DNA from: Heliomarina baculiformis
GTDB lineage: Bacteria > Pseudomonadota > Alphaproteobacteria > Rhodobacterales > Rhodobacteraceae
DNA length: 64,000 bases
NCBI RefSeq assembly: GCF_019966545.1
Contig: NZ_JAIMIC010000004.1
Span: forward strand, 248,001-312,000
Direction: 5' to 3'
The position numbers and the translations under genes are program-made. Shown piece by piece: positions 25,499-33,869 of the stretch. Position 1 is the stretch's first letter. Each line of letters opens with the position of its first letter. The notes beneath the pieces are model-generated. The model was not told the DNA's origin. It ran no database searches and was given only the letters and a program-made list of their open reading frames with translations.

Positions 25499-26119
25499 AT
25501 GAAACAACCGGTCGGCGTTATTCTCGCGGGCGGGCTGGCGCGCCGCATGGGCGGCGGTGACAAGCCGCTGCTTGATCTTGGCGGGCAAAACCTTTTGGAT
25601 CATGTGATCGAACGGCTCGAACCGCAGGTCGAGGCGCTCGCGTTAAACGCAAATGGAGATGCCGAACGGTTCTCGCACTACGGTCTGCCCGTGATTGCCG
25701 ACAGCATCGAGGGGTTCGCCGGTCCTTTGGCCGGGGTGCTTGCAGGGCTCGATTGGGCCGCGGCGCAGGGGGCCGACACGCTGGTCACCGCGGCGGGTGA
25801 CACGCCGTTTTTCCCCTGTGACCTCGTTCCGCAGCTTTTGCTTGCGGGTGAGGACATGGAGAATCCGCTCGTCCTTGCTGCAACGCCGGATGCGGACGGG
25901 CAGGTGCGTCGCCACCCGACGTTCGGCCTGTGGCCGGTGTACCTGCGGGACGACCTGCGCACGGCCTTGCAGGGTGGTTTGCGCAAGGTGGTGCAATGGA
26001 CAGATCGTCATAAGGGCCGCGAGGCGGTTTTTCCCGCGCCGGTGTTCGATCCGTTTTTCAACGTAAATACGCCTGAAGACCTTACCCGGGCCGAAGAAAT
26101 ACTGGCGGGGACCGCGTGA
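25499..26119 (+). CDS. mobA: Molybdenum cofactor guanylyltransferase
   Basis: Attaches GMP to molybdopterin, giving the MGD form used by formate dehydrogenase and other DMSO-reductase-family enzymes. The 206-residue product begins MKQPVGVILAGGLARRMGGG, the nucleotide-binding loop, followed by DKPLLDLGG. AGDTPFFPCDLVPQL (Mg/GTP site) and a C-terminal FDPFFNVNTPEDL follow. ATG 25499 starts exactly at the fold's first strand; an ATG six codons upstream is possible. It overlaps mobB by GTGA. Confidence 0.95.
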   Translation: MKQPVGVILAGGLARRMGGGDKPLLDLGGQNLLDHVIERLEPQVEALALNANGDAERFSHYGLPVIADSIEGFAGPLAGVLAGLDWAAAQGADTLVTAAGDTPFFPCDLVPQLLLAGEDMENPLVLAATPDADGQVRRHPTFGLWPVYLRDDLRTALQGGLRKVVQWTDRHKGREAVFPAPVFDPFFNVNTPEDLTRAEEILAGTA

Positions 26120-26607
26120 GAATATACGGCGTTGTCGGATGGAAGAACGCGGGCAAGACCGGATTGATGGAACGGCTCGTGACCGAGATCACTTCGCGCG
26201 GGATCAGCGTCTCGACCATCAAGCATGCCCATCACAGCTTTGACGTGGATCACGAAGGAAAGGACAGCTTTCGCCACCGGCAGGCGGGGGCGACCGAGGT
26301 GCTGCTGGCCTCGCGCAATCGCTTTGCGCTAATGCATGAGCTGCGGCAGGAACATGAACCAAGCCTCGATGACCTGCTGCCGCGGCTCTCGCCCGTCGAT
26401 CTGGTGTTGATCGAAGGTTACAAGCGCGACCAGCACCCCAAGATCGAAGCGCATCGCGTGGAAACCGGTAACCCGCTGATCGCGCCGGACGATCCGACCA
26501 TTCGCGCCGTGGCCAGCGACACGCCGCTCGATCTGGACCGGCCCGTGTTCGATCTGAACGACACCAAGGCGATTGCGGATTTCGTGCTTGCCGAGGTGGG
26601 CCTGTGA
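26116..26607 (+). CDS. mobB: Molybdopterin-guanine dinucleotide biosynthesis adaptor
   Basis: GTP-binding partner of MobA. The 163-residue product has a P-loop GWKNAGKTGL (residues 8-17), TIKHAHHSFDVDHEGKDSFRHRQAGA in the family's central region, and VDLVLIEGYKRDQHPKIE. It starts with GTG overlapping the mobA stop and ends in another GTGA overlap with the next gene, so mobA, mobB and the moeA fusion form one tightly coupled operon. Confidence 0.94.
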   Translation: MRIYGVVGWKNAGKTGLMERLVTEITSRGISVSTIKHAHHSFDVDHEGKDSFRHRQAGATEVLLASRNRFALMHELRQEHEPSLDDLLPRLSPVDLVLIEGYKRDQHPKIEAHRVETGNPLIAPDDPTIRAVASDTPLDLDRPVFDLNDTKAIADFVLAEVGL

Positions 26608-28739
26608 AGTTCGACACCCATGTGGTGGTCGATTGGTCGGCCGGCAAGCGCGCGCCCGCCCGACCATCGAAGGATTCGATCTGGATCGGGATATCGCGCG
26701 GGACGGGCGATGATGAACCGGTCTATTGCCGGTCCCGTCAGGATGCCGAAGCCCATTTGGCCGCGTTGATCGTGTCCGAGCGCGGTGCGGGGCGGCGCAT
26801 GATGATCGGCTTCGATTTCCCGTTCGGGTACCCCAAGGGCCTCGCCCGAAAGATCACGGGAAGGGATGATGTGTTTGCCCTGTGGTCATGGCTGGAAGAG
26901 CGCATCAGCGATCTGCCGGACGGGGCGAACAACCGCTATGATGTGGCCTCGGAAATGAATGGCTTTTTCGACGGTCCCGGCCCCTTCTGGGGCAAGCCGA
27001 ACGAAAGGGACTGGCCGGAGATTCCGTACCGCAAAGCCGGGATCGTCTTTGACGAGGTGGCCGAGAAGCGCCATTGCGATCTGGCGGGCAAGGCATCGTC
27101 GAGCTGTTTTCAGCTGGCCTTTCCGCCTACGGTGGGTGGGCAAGTGCTGATGGGCGTGCCGGTGCTTTCCCGGCTGCGCCGGCTTGACGGGGTGGCGGTA
27201 TGGCCATTCGAGGATACCTCAAATGCACCAGTCGTGCTCGCCGAGATCTGGCCGGGGCTTATCGAACCGGCGGTCAAAGAGGTCAAGGCGCAGGCCCCCG
27301 GGGAAATCCGCGACCTGGTTCAGGTTCGCCTCCTCGCGCGGGCGCTGTCGCGGCTGCCTCATGACGAACTGGCAGACCTGATGGCCGCCCCGCCGCAAGA
27401 GGCCCGCGAGGAAGGCTGGATACTGGGGGCAGGGCATGTCGCGCGCCTGAGCGAGTTGGCGCTTGGGGGGCACGACGCGGGCGAAGGGCCAGAGCCGCCA
27501 CCACTGCGCAACGATTGTTTTGCCCTGCCTGCGGGCGTGAACTGGACACCCGTCGATCAGGCGCTCGACCTTCTGAAAACCCGGCTGAATCCCATCGCCG
27601 GGGCCGAGAAATCATCGGTCCGATCCGCGCTTGGCCGGGTTCTGGCGAGCGATGTGATCGCCGAAAGGTCGAACCCGCCTGCGGCCAATTCTGCCGTCGA
27701 TGGCTATGGGTTCGCTGGCGGTGCATCCGAGGGCAAGCACCGGCTGCAACTGGTAGAGGGACGAGCCGCCGCAGGTGCGCCCTATGGTGGGAAAGTGCCC
27801 GCAGGCCGCGCCATACGCATCCTCACCGGCGCGCCACTGCCCGTGGGTGTCGACACGGTGATCCTAGAAGAAGACGTCACGGTTGCCGATGGCCAGATCG
27901 CTTTTCGCGGCCCGCTGAAACGCGGCGCCAATGCCCGCAAGGCCGGGGAGGACGTGGCGGCAGGCGATGTGGTCCTGCCTGCCGGGCGGCGCCTGACACC
28001 GGCGGATCTGGCACTTCTTTCGGCAGTTGGCCCTGCAAGGGTCGATCTGCGGCGGGCGCTTCGGGTGGCGGTGATTTCGACAGGGGACGAGCTGGCCGAA
28101 CCGGGCACGCAGTTGAACCCCGGCCAGATCCACGACGCGAACCGCCCCATGCTGCTTGCGATGCTTGCCCGCTTTGCCTTTGAGCCGGTCGATATGGGCA
28201 TCTTGCCCGACGACCGGCAGGCGCTGCGCGCGCGGCTCGATGCGGCGGCAGAGCAGGCTGATGTGATCCTGACGAGCGGCGGGGCTTCGGCGGGGGACGA
28301 AGACCATGTGAGCGCGCTGCTGCGTGAAGCGGGCGCGATGCAGGAATGGCGGATCGCCGTCAAGCCGGGCCGCCCGCTGGCGCTGGGCTTCTGGGCGGGG
28401 AAACCGGTTTTCGGTCTGCCGGGCAACCCGGTCGCGGCGATGGTTTGCACGCTGGTCTTTGCGCGTCCCGCGCTTTGCCTGCTGGCGGGCGAGGGCTGGC
28501 AGGAACCGCAGGGCTTCACCCTTCCGGCGGCCTTTGAGAAACGCAAGAAACCGGGGCGGCGCGAGTACCTCAGAGCGCGCATCCGCGAAGGCCGCGCCGA
28601 GGTGTTTGCCTCGGAAGGATCGGGCCGTATCAGCGGGCTGAGCTGGGCCGACGGGCTGGTCGAACTGGAGGATGGCGAACGCCACATCCGCCCCGGAGAC
28701 CCGGTGCGCTACATCCCCTTCGGCAGTTTTGCGCTTTGA
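26604..28739 (+). CDS. moeA: Two-domain protein: unknown RNase-H-like domain fused to MoeA
   Basis: The 711-residue product joins two parts. Residues 1 to about 300 carry VVVDWSAGK near the start and MMIGFDFPFGYPKG, with Asp placements like DUF429/RNase-H-fold proteins; the function is unknown. Residues about 305-711 are a complete MoeA: SAVDGYGF, TGAPLPVGVDTVILEEDV, STGDELAEPG, TSGGASAGDEDHV, KPGRPLALG and GLPGNPVAA. MoeA inserts molybdate into adenylated molybdopterin. The start is a GTG overlapping mobB. The extra domain probably acts in the same cofactor pathway, by position. Confidence 0.88.
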   Translation: MKFDTHVVVDWSAGKRAPARPSKDSIWIGISRGTGDDEPVYCRSRQDAEAHLAALIVSERGAGRRMMIGFDFPFGYPKGLARKITGRDDVFALWSWLEERISDLPDGANNRYDVASEMNGFFDGPGPFWGKPNERDWPEIPYRKAGIVFDEVAEKRHCDLAGKASSSCFQLAFPPTVGGQVLMGVPVLSRLRRLDGVAVWPFEDTSNAPVVLAEIWPGLIEPAVKEVKAQAPGEIRDLVQVRLLARALSRLPHDELADLMAAPPQEAREEGWILGAGHVARLSELALGGHDAGEGPEPPPLRNDCFALPAGVNWTPVDQALDLLKTRLNPIAGAEKSSVRSALGRVLASDVIAERSNPPAANSAVDGYGFAGGASEGKHRLQLVEGRAAAGAPYGGKVPAGRAIRILTGAPLPVGVDTVILEEDVTVADGQIAFRGPLKRGANARKAGEDVAAGDVVLPAGRRLTPADLALLSAVGPARVDLRRALRVAVISTGDELAEPGTQLNPGQIHDANRPMLLAMLARFAFEPVDMGILPDDRQALRARLDAAAEQADVILTSGGASAGDEDHVSALLREAGAMQEWRIAVKPGRPLALGFWAGKPVFGLPGNPVAAMVCTLVFARPALCLLAGEGWQEPQGFTLPAAFEKRKKPGRREYLRARIREGRAEVFASEGSGRISGLSWADGLVELEDGERHIRPGDPVRYIPFGSFAL

Positions 28740-28768
28740 TCGCGCACAGGCCTGCACGGGAAATTGAA

Positions 28769-28799
28769 TTGATCTGACACCGGTCTAAGTCCCCTAATG
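28769..28799 (+). promoter_or_regulatory. Candidate sigma-70-type promoter for the Tat-exported MBL gene
   Basis: TTGATC (28769-28774) is followed after 19 bp by CTAATG (28794-28799), which fits the loose alphaproteobacterial -35/-10 pattern. An AGGAGG ribosome-binding site lies at 28810-28815, just before ATG 28822. The -10 match is weak and no start site is known. Confidence 0.35.
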
Positions 28800-28821
28800 A
28801 CGCGAAACAGGAGGATTTTCC

Positions 28822-29589
28822 ATGCAGTCCCGACGCCAGTTCTTGATTTCTACCGCCGGCGCTGCCGGTACGGTTACATTGCTGCCTTATGCTGCGATGG
28901 CTGCCGGTCATCTCGCGAACGAGTTCAAGACCCCCGGTGGCACGATTACCGTACACCCGGTCTCTCATGCGTCCTTCGTGATGGAGACACCGGTAGGCGT
29001 GATCTATGTCGACCCGGTCGGCGAGGCCTCGGCCTATGGCGATTTCCCCGAACCCGACCTGATCCTGATCACCCATGAACATGGTGACCATTACAACGCG
29101 GAAACCTTAGCCGCGCTGGTCGGGGAAGAGACGCAGCTGATCTCCAACCCTGCCGTCTACGAGATGATGCCCGAAGACCTGCAAGGTAAGACCATGCAGA
29201 TCGCCAACGGGGAAATGTCGCAGATGGAAGGCGTCCAGATCGACGCGATCCCTGCTTATAACACGACCGAAGAGCGCCTGAACTTTCACCCGCAGGGCCG
29301 CGACAATGGCTATGTGCTGAGCTTTGACGGCTTTCGCGTCTATATCTCTGGCGATACCGAAGACATCCCCGAGATGCGCGAGCTTGACGATATCGACCTT
29401 GCCTTTGTCTGCATGAACCTGCCGTTCACCATGGATGTGAACGCGGCGGCGTCGGCGGTGTCCGAATTCCAGCCGACCTACGTCTATCCCTATCATTATC
29501 GCGGTCGCGATGGTGGCACGCAGGACCCCGAGGAATTCGCGAGCCTCGTTGAAGGTGTCGAGGTCAAGCTGGGCGCCTGGTACGAATAA
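28822..29589 (+). CDS. Tat-exported MBL-fold metal-dependent hydrolase
   Basis: The 255-residue protein has a twin-arginine signal, SRRQFLISTAGAAGTVTLLP, pointing to folded export with bound metal. The metallo-beta-lactamase core shows ITHEHGDHYN (about residues 74-83, HxHxDH) and VYISGDTEDIPEMREL. A conserved late His is in YPYHYRG. It resembles UlaG-like cytosolic hydrolases but is periplasmic. The substrate is unknown. A strong ribosome site (AGGAGG) precedes the start and a hairpin terminator follows. Confidence 0.88.
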   Translation: MQSRRQFLISTAGAAGTVTLLPYAAMAAGHLANEFKTPGGTITVHPVSHASFVMETPVGVIYVDPVGEASAYGDFPEPDLILITHEHGDHYNAETLAALVGEETQLISNPAVYEMMPEDLQGKTMQIANGEMSQMEGVQIDAIPAYNTTEERLNFHPQGRDNGYVLSFDGFRVYISGDTEDIPEMRELDDIDLAFVCMNLPFTMDVNAAASAVSEFQPTYVYPYHYRGRDGGTQDPEEFASLVEGVEVKLGAWYE

Positions 29590-29607
29590 GCCTTTGTTGA
29601 ATCGGCG

Positions 29608-29640
29608 AAACGGCGGGGATCTTTCCCGCCGTTTTTCGTT
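29608..29640 (+). terminator. Rho-independent terminator after the MBL gene
   Basis: A 10-bp stem, AAACGGCGGG (29608-29617) pairing with CCCGCCGTTT (29625-29634), with a 7-base loop is followed by TTTCGTT. It sits 18 bp after the stop of the MBL gene. On the other strand it could also end the leftward trkH transcript. Confidence 0.85.
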
Positions 29641-30974
29641 TAGCCTAGATATATCTGACCGCCCGGGTATTTGACCCGGGGCACGGTTCGGGTTGCAAGA
29701 AAGAACCCGAGCGTCAGCGGGCCGACCCGACCAAGGAACATGATCAGCATCAGCATCGCCTCGCCATAGCCGTCGAGTTGGGGTGTCAGACCGCGTGACA
29801 GTCCTACGGTGCCAAAGGCCGAGGTGACCTCGAAGGCGAGGTCGATGAAATCGACGTGGTTGGTGATCGAGGTAAAAAAGATGCCGCTGAACACCAGCAG
29901 CATGGAAATCGTGGTCAGCGCCATCGCTTTCATTACCTCTTCAAGCCCCAGACTGCGGCCAAAGATATTGATCTGTTTCTGGCGCCGGAAAAAGGCAACG
30001 GTCGACAGCAGCATCACGAACAAGGTCGTCACCTTGATCCCGCCCGCGGTCGAGGTGCTGCCCGCGCCGACCAGCATCAGCGTCATGGTCATCAGCGAAG
30101 AGGAATTGTGCATCGCGCCCGTGTCCAGCGTGTTGAACCCGGCGGTACGGGGTGTCACGGCCTGAAACCAGCTAGCCCAGAGCCGTGCGGCGGTTCCGTC
30201 CAGACCGCCCAGCGTGCCGGGGTTGTTCCATTCCAACAGCGCGAAACAGATCCAGGCCCAGAGAATGAGCGCGATGGTGCCCGTGATCATCAGCTTGCTG
30301 TGCAGGGTCAGTTTGCGCCAGTTGCGCTTTTCGTAAATGTCGCCGACGACGATGAATCCCAGCCCGCCAAGGATGAACAGCGCAGGCACGACGAGGTTCA
30401 CGATCGGGTTGTCTACCCATTGCGACAGGCTGTCGGGGTAGAGCGCGAACCCCGCGTTGTTAAAGGCGGAGACGCTATGGAAAAAGGCGTGCCATAGCCC
30501 TGTGTGCCAGCCGAATTCGGGTACGAAAACCAGCGATAGGGCGAGCGTGCCAACCAGCTCGCAAAGCACGGCCACGTACAGGATGACCTTTACCAGCGTG
30601 GTGACGTTGGAAATGCTGGTCTGGTTCAGGTCCTCGCGCAGGATCAACCGGTGCGGCATGCCGATCGGAATGTTGAGCGCCAGCAGCAAAAGCACAGCAA
30701 AGGTCATGAGCCCAAGCCCGCCCAACTGGATCAGCAGGGCGATGACCACCTGCCCGAACAGCGTATAGGCCGAGCCTGTGTCCACCACGGCAAGGCCGGT
30801 CACGGTGACCGCTGAGGTCGAAGTGAACAGCGCCTCCCAAGCGCCAACCGACCCGTCATGCGCGACAGGCAGGCGCAGGAGGATCGCGCCGATGATGATG
30901 AAGACGAGGTACAGGAGCGCCAGTGCCGCCGGGGGCGGCAGCTGGATCAGGCGCAGAAACAGGACAGGGCGCAT
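29640..30974 (-). CDS. trkH: TrkH/KtrB family potassium uptake channel subunit
   Basis: The 444-residue membrane protein has four repeated M1-P-M2 units. The selectivity-filter-like segments include TSTSAVTVTGLAVVDTG, HSVSAFNNAGFALYP, QAVTPRTAGFNTLD and TSAFGTVGLSRGLTP, each with the conserved Gly. The length fits the KtrB form, not the longer TrkH. It needs a cytosolic RCK partner, encoded directly upstream in the same transcript (trkA, 5-bp gap), and imports K+ for osmotic adaptation. Confidence 0.93.
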   Translation of the reverse strand: MRPVLFLRLIQLPPPAALALLYLVFIIIGAILLRLPVAHDGSVGAWEALFTSTSAVTVTGLAVVDTGSAYTLFGQVVIALLIQLGGLGLMTFAVLLLLALNIPIGMPHRLILREDLNQTSISNVTTLVKVILYVAVLCELVGTLALSLVFVPEFGWHTGLWHAFFHSVSAFNNAGFALYPDSLSQWVDNPIVNLVVPALFILGGLGFIVVGDIYEKRNWRKLTLHSKLMITGTIALILWAWICFALLEWNNPGTLGGLDGTAARLWASWFQAVTPRTAGFNTLDTGAMHNSSSLMTMTLMLVGAGSTSTAGGIKVTTLFVMLLSTVAFFRRQKQINIFGRSLGLEEVMKAMALTTISMLLVFSGIFFTSITNHVDFIDLAFEVTSAFGTVGLSRGLTPQLDGYGEAMLMLIMFLGRVGPLTLGFFLATRTVPRVKYPGGQIYLG

Positions 30975-30979
30975 TGGCG

Positions 30980-31660
30980 TCAGAGGCTTGCCGCGAAATC
31001 GCGCAGGTCGCTTCGACGTCCCAGCAGCAACAGCAGGTCATCCTTTTGCAGCACGCAGGTCGAACCATCATGGCCAAGGAAGTCGGTGCCGCGCATCACG
31101 CCGATACAGCGCAGGTCGTAGTTTTCCGCATGGGCCAGCGTGTCGAGCGATTTGCCCTCGAGGCTTTCGGGAATGCGAAAGTTCACCACGTGGAAGCCGT
31201 TGCCAAGGCTCACGTAATCTCGCACCAGCGGATTGTGGAGAACCTGTGCAATATGCTGGCCGACCTCGACCTCAGGGTGGATGATCCGGTCGACCTTGAG
31301 CTTGGAGAGGATACGGTGGTGCGTCTTGGTCGTGGCCTTGGCCCAGACCAACGGCACGCCGAGGGTCTTCAGATTGATCGCCGCAAGGATGCTGGCCTCG
31401 AGGTCCGAGCCCATCGCCACAAGCGCAGCGTCGCATTCCGCGACTCCGGCTTCGCGCAGGGCAAGGTCGTCCTTGGCATCCACGATCATTGCCTGTGTCA
31501 GGATCTCGGCATGGTCCGAAACCCGCTTTTCGCTGGTGTCGAGACCGATCACGTAGTTGCCGTACTGGGTCAGGTCCTTGGCGACGGTACTGCCGAAATT
31601 GCCAAGCCCTATAATGGCAAAGGTACGTTGCTTGGTCTTGCTGCTGGAGGAGCCCAACAT
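30980..31660 (-). CDS. trkA: Potassium uptake regulatory protein (TrkA/KtrA)
   Basis: The 226-residue peripheral membrane protein has one RCK-N Rossmann domain (FAIIGLGNFGSTVAKDL, GxGxxG at about 18-23, binding ATP/NAD). An RCK-C domain of about 70 residues follows (GFHVVNFRIPESLEGKSL). A single RCK unit is the KtrA architecture. It gates the adjacent TrkH/KtrB channel. The gene order trkA-trkH on the minus strand indicates an operon. Confidence 0.93.
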   Translation of the reverse strand: MLGSSSSKTKQRTFAIIGLGNFGSTVAKDLTQYGNYVIGLDTSEKRVSDHAEILTQAMIVDAKDDLALREAGVAECDAALVAMGSDLEASILAAINLKTLGVPLVWAKATTKTHHRILSKLKVDRIIHPEVEVGQHIAQVLHNPLVRDYVSLGNGFHVVNFRIPESLEGKSLDTLAHAENYDLRCIGVMRGTDFLGHDGSTCVLQKDDLLLLLGRRSDLRDFAASL

Positions 31661-31732
31661 AATTTCCTTTCACGGTCTAAGAATGCCGCAATCACAGAAC
31701 TTTACCGGCTCCCGAAGGTTCCCGGCCCGGTA

Positions 31733-32752
31733 TCAATCGAATGTGCCGGCCACCCGGCCGACCAGCATAAAGGCCCGCGCCGTGCGGGTGTCGGCAAGCG
31801 CGGAGATGTCTGCATCGCTCGCGGTTTTCTCGAACTCGGCGAACATCCGGTCGAAGAGCCGCAGAAAGTGGTGCGCGGCGTCGCGAAAGATCGGGTCCTG
31901 TTTCATGCGCCCGGCGGTCAGCGCGAGCGATGTCCGGTCCCGCACGCCGCCAAGCGGGGCAACGGCACGTCCGCGCGCGCCCTGCGCGAACTGGCGCCAG
32001 ATTTCGGGACGGGCCCGATCAGGGCGCAGATCGTCCATGTAGATCCCGTCCTGGCTAAGCAGGGTCAGCACGTCCTGGCTTGCCTGAATGATCTGCGCGG
32101 TCTTGCGGTCGCGCAGTGCGCGGCGCAGGGCGACGAAACCGGCCTGATCCTCGGCGGTTTCCGGGAAGTTCAGGGCGCGGATGAATTCCTCGCTCGGCAG
32201 CGGCGGGGCGAGTTCCTCGGCCGGTGTGCCAAGCGCGAGCGAGCCCTGATCGCCGGTGTCCGGCACGGAAACGGTGGAGTTCTTGCGCGGGTTCGCCGGA
32301 TCGCGCCGGGTCGAAAAAGTCGCCAGCGCCGTTTCCGTCTTTTTCGCGGCGGCGGCGATTTCATCGAGCTTGCGCGCCACCGTGCTATCGCTCGACATGT
32401 TGCCGCGCTGCTGCAGCGACACATAGGATTGCCGGATCCCGTCGATGGCAGCCTGAAGCCTTGCGCTTTCCTCGCGCATCACCCGGTTCGACCGGGCCGC
32501 GGTGGCCGCAACCCAGATCATCGCGATGGGCATGAAAATCCCCATCAGCGTCAGCAGGAAACTGTTGCCGTCGATGCCGGACTGTTCGTCGCCCGGCACG
32601 AAAACAAAGAAAACCAGCGCCGCGATCAGCCACAGCACGGTAAAGGCGATTGCCGTGACCTCGATCCCGGTAATCGCTTGATACTGCGGCCGATCGTAGA
32701 TCCCGAGCGGCGTTGCATGGCTGTCCTGAGGCTCGCGGCTGGGGGAGGACAT
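31733..32752 (-). CDS. Membrane protein with coiled coil, unknown function
   Basis: The 339-residue product has two hydrophobic helices at about residues 29-90 (AIAFTVLWLIAALVFFVFV and FLLTLMGIFMPIAMIWVAA). A heptad-like stretch (RSNRVMREESARLQAAIDGIRQSYVSLQQ) suggests a coiled coil. The C-terminal half is a helical soluble domain (PEEFIRALNF-like, with repeated Arg/Leu). It lies between trkA and greA on the same strand. I do not recognise a characterised family. Confidence 0.75.
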   Translation of the reverse strand: MSSPSREPQDSHATPLGIYDRPQYQAITGIEVTAIAFTVLWLIAALVFFVFVPGDEQSGIDGNSFLLTLMGIFMPIAMIWVAATAARSNRVMREESARLQAAIDGIRQSYVSLQQRGNMSSDSTVARKLDEIAAAAKKTETALATFSTRRDPANPRKNSTVSVPDTGDQGSLALGTPAEELAPPLPSEEFIRALNFPETAEDQAGFVALRRALRDRKTAQIIQASQDVLTLLSQDGIYMDDLRPDRARPEIWRQFAQGARGRAVAPLGGVRDRTSLALTAGRMKQDPIFRDAAHHFLRLFDRMFAEFEKTASDADISALADTRTARAFMLVGRVAGTFD

Positions 32753-32765
32753 GGGCGGCGCTCCG

Positions 32766-33236
32766 TCAGGAATAGACGATTTTCAGCACTTCGTAGGATT
32801 TCTCTCCGCCGGGCGTTCGCACCTCGACGCTGTCGCCTTCGTCCTTGCCGATGAGGGCACGGGCGATGGGGGATTTGATGTTGAGCAGACCCTTTTCGAT
32901 ATTGGCCTCGTGCTCGCCCACGATTTGCCAGGTCTTTTCCTCGTCCGTGTCCTCGTCCACCAGCGTGACCTTGGCGCCGAACTTGATCGGGCCGCTCAGC
33001 TTGGCCGGGTCGATAACCTCGGCAAGGCTCAGAACGCCTTCGATTTCCTTGATCCGGCCTTCGATGAAAGACTGCTTTTCACGGGCCGAATGGTATTCCG
33101 CATTCTCGGACAGGTCGCCATGCTCACGCGCTTCGGCAATCGCCTTGATGATGGCCGGGCGTTCGACGGATTTCAGCTGTTTCAGTTCGCTGTTCAGCGC
33201 ACTGTTCCCAGCCGGTGTCATCGGTATTTTGTCCAT
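32766..33236 (-). CDS. greA: Transcription elongation factor GreA
   Basis: The 156-residue secondary-channel factor rescues backtracked RNA polymerase. The N-terminal coiled coil (about 1-75, with [31 protein letters not shown]) carries the acidic tip. A globular FKBP-like domain follows ([21 protein letters not shown], then [23 protein letters not shown]). Length and motifs are canonical. Upstream (33237-33425) lie a small hairpin and the 11-bp-period GTRCAN array described separately. Confidence 0.96.
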   Translation of the reverse strand: MDKIPMTPAGNSALNSELKQLKSVERPAIIKAIAEAREHGDLSENAEYHSAREKQSFIEGRIKEIEGVLSLAEVIDPAKLSGPIKFGAKVTLVDEDTDEEKTWQIVGEHEANIEKGLLNIKSPIARALIGKDEGDSVEVRTPGGEKSYEVLKIVYS

Positions 33237-33261
33237 TTCTTCGTTCCATCAAAAATGTCAG

Positions 33262-33288
33262 CGCCCCGCCGCAAGCTGCGCCGGGGCG
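33262..33288 (-). promoter_or_regulatory. GC-rich hairpin in the greA leader
   Basis: CGCCCC (33262-33267) pairs with GGGGCG (33283-33288) around a 15-base loop, about 25 bp upstream of the greA start codon. It may fold in the mRNA leader. No riboswitch family is recognised. Confidence 0.35.
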
Positions 33289-33346
33289 AGAGTTCGGATC
33301 AAAGCCTAACCGAGACCAAGCCTTTATGGAAGAGCCACAAAATGGC

Positions 33347-33396
33347 GTGCACAACCTGTGCATTTTCGGTGCACGTCCCGTACACCCCCTGTGCAC
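33347..33396. repeat. Array of five GTRCAN hexamers at exact 11-bp period, upstream of greA
   Basis: The hexamers GTGCAC, GTGCAT, GTGCAC, GTACAC and GTGCAC start at 33347, 33358, 33369, 33380 and 33391, each 11 bp from the last. The bases between them are unrelated. The array sits 111-160 bp upstream of the greA start codon. The same motif and period occur upstream of lpdA at 59284, which argues for a shared DNA-binding protein. Confidence 0.85.
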
Positions 33397-33414
33397 CTCC
33401 AACGTACGCCGGGG

Positions 33415-33430
33415 TTAAGGAGGCGTTAAC
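33415..33430. promoter_or_regulatory. TTAA-N7-TTAAC, CtrA-like site
   Basis: TTAA (33415-33418), seven bases, then TTAAC (33426-33430) matches the canonical CtrA full site of alphaproteobacteria. It overlaps the stop codon of the VOC gene and is 19 bp beyond the GTRCAN array. One site in high-GC DNA is suggestive but may be chance. Confidence 0.3.
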
Positions 33431-33824
33431 TCTGGTGACTCGCGACCTCCCATTCGATTCCGTCTGTATCGTGAAAATAAAACCGGCGACCCGGCGCGTA
33501 GTCCGAATGATTCACCGGTTTGAAGCCTGCGCGTTTCACTGCCTTCTCGGCCGCGTCGATGTCATCGGTGAATGCGGCAATGTGATTCAGCCCGCCGACG
33601 GTGCGATAGCTGTCGCCCTTGGCCTCAGCTTCGTCGCCGTAGGAAAACAGCGCGATGTAGCTGTCATCGGTGCCGACGTGAACCGTATAGCCAGTCTGCA
33701 TCGCCGGCCCTTCCCAGCGAATTTTCCAGCCAAAGATGTCGTTCATCCAGCGCGCCGTGGCATGGGCGTCGGAGACAGTGATATTTGCATGTTCAAGCCG
33801 TGCAGTTGCAGTCTGTTGTGACAT
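33426..33824 (-). CDS. VOC-family (glyoxalase/bleomycin-resistance-like) protein
   Basis: The 132-residue product starts MSQQTATARLEHANITVSD; this start has an AAGGAAATCACC site just upstream, unlike the longer frame. The domain has two beta-alpha-beta-beta-beta halves, with LEHANITV and GLNHIAAFTDD each supplying a His at a metal position, and a terminal DGIEWEV supplying a Glu. It may be a dioxygenase-, glyoxalase- or drug-binding protein. It faces soxR with a SoxR-like box between the two, suggesting redox-cycling drug control. Confidence 0.85.
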   Translation of the reverse strand: MSQQTATARLEHANITVSDAHATARWMNDIFGWKIRWEGPAMQTGYTVHVGTDDSYIALFSYGDEAEAKGDSYRTVGGLNHIAAFTDDIDAAEKAVKRAGFKPVNHSDYAPGRRFYFHDTDGIEWEVASHQS

Positions 33825-33869
33825 GGTGATTTCCTTTCCAGTCTGATTTTCCATGTCCCAAAGCTCCGA

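Noticed and set aside
30923-32854. 643-aa plus-strand open frame
   Set aside because: Antisense to trkA and the coiled-coil membrane gene; the conserved minus-strand proteins are clearly the real ones.
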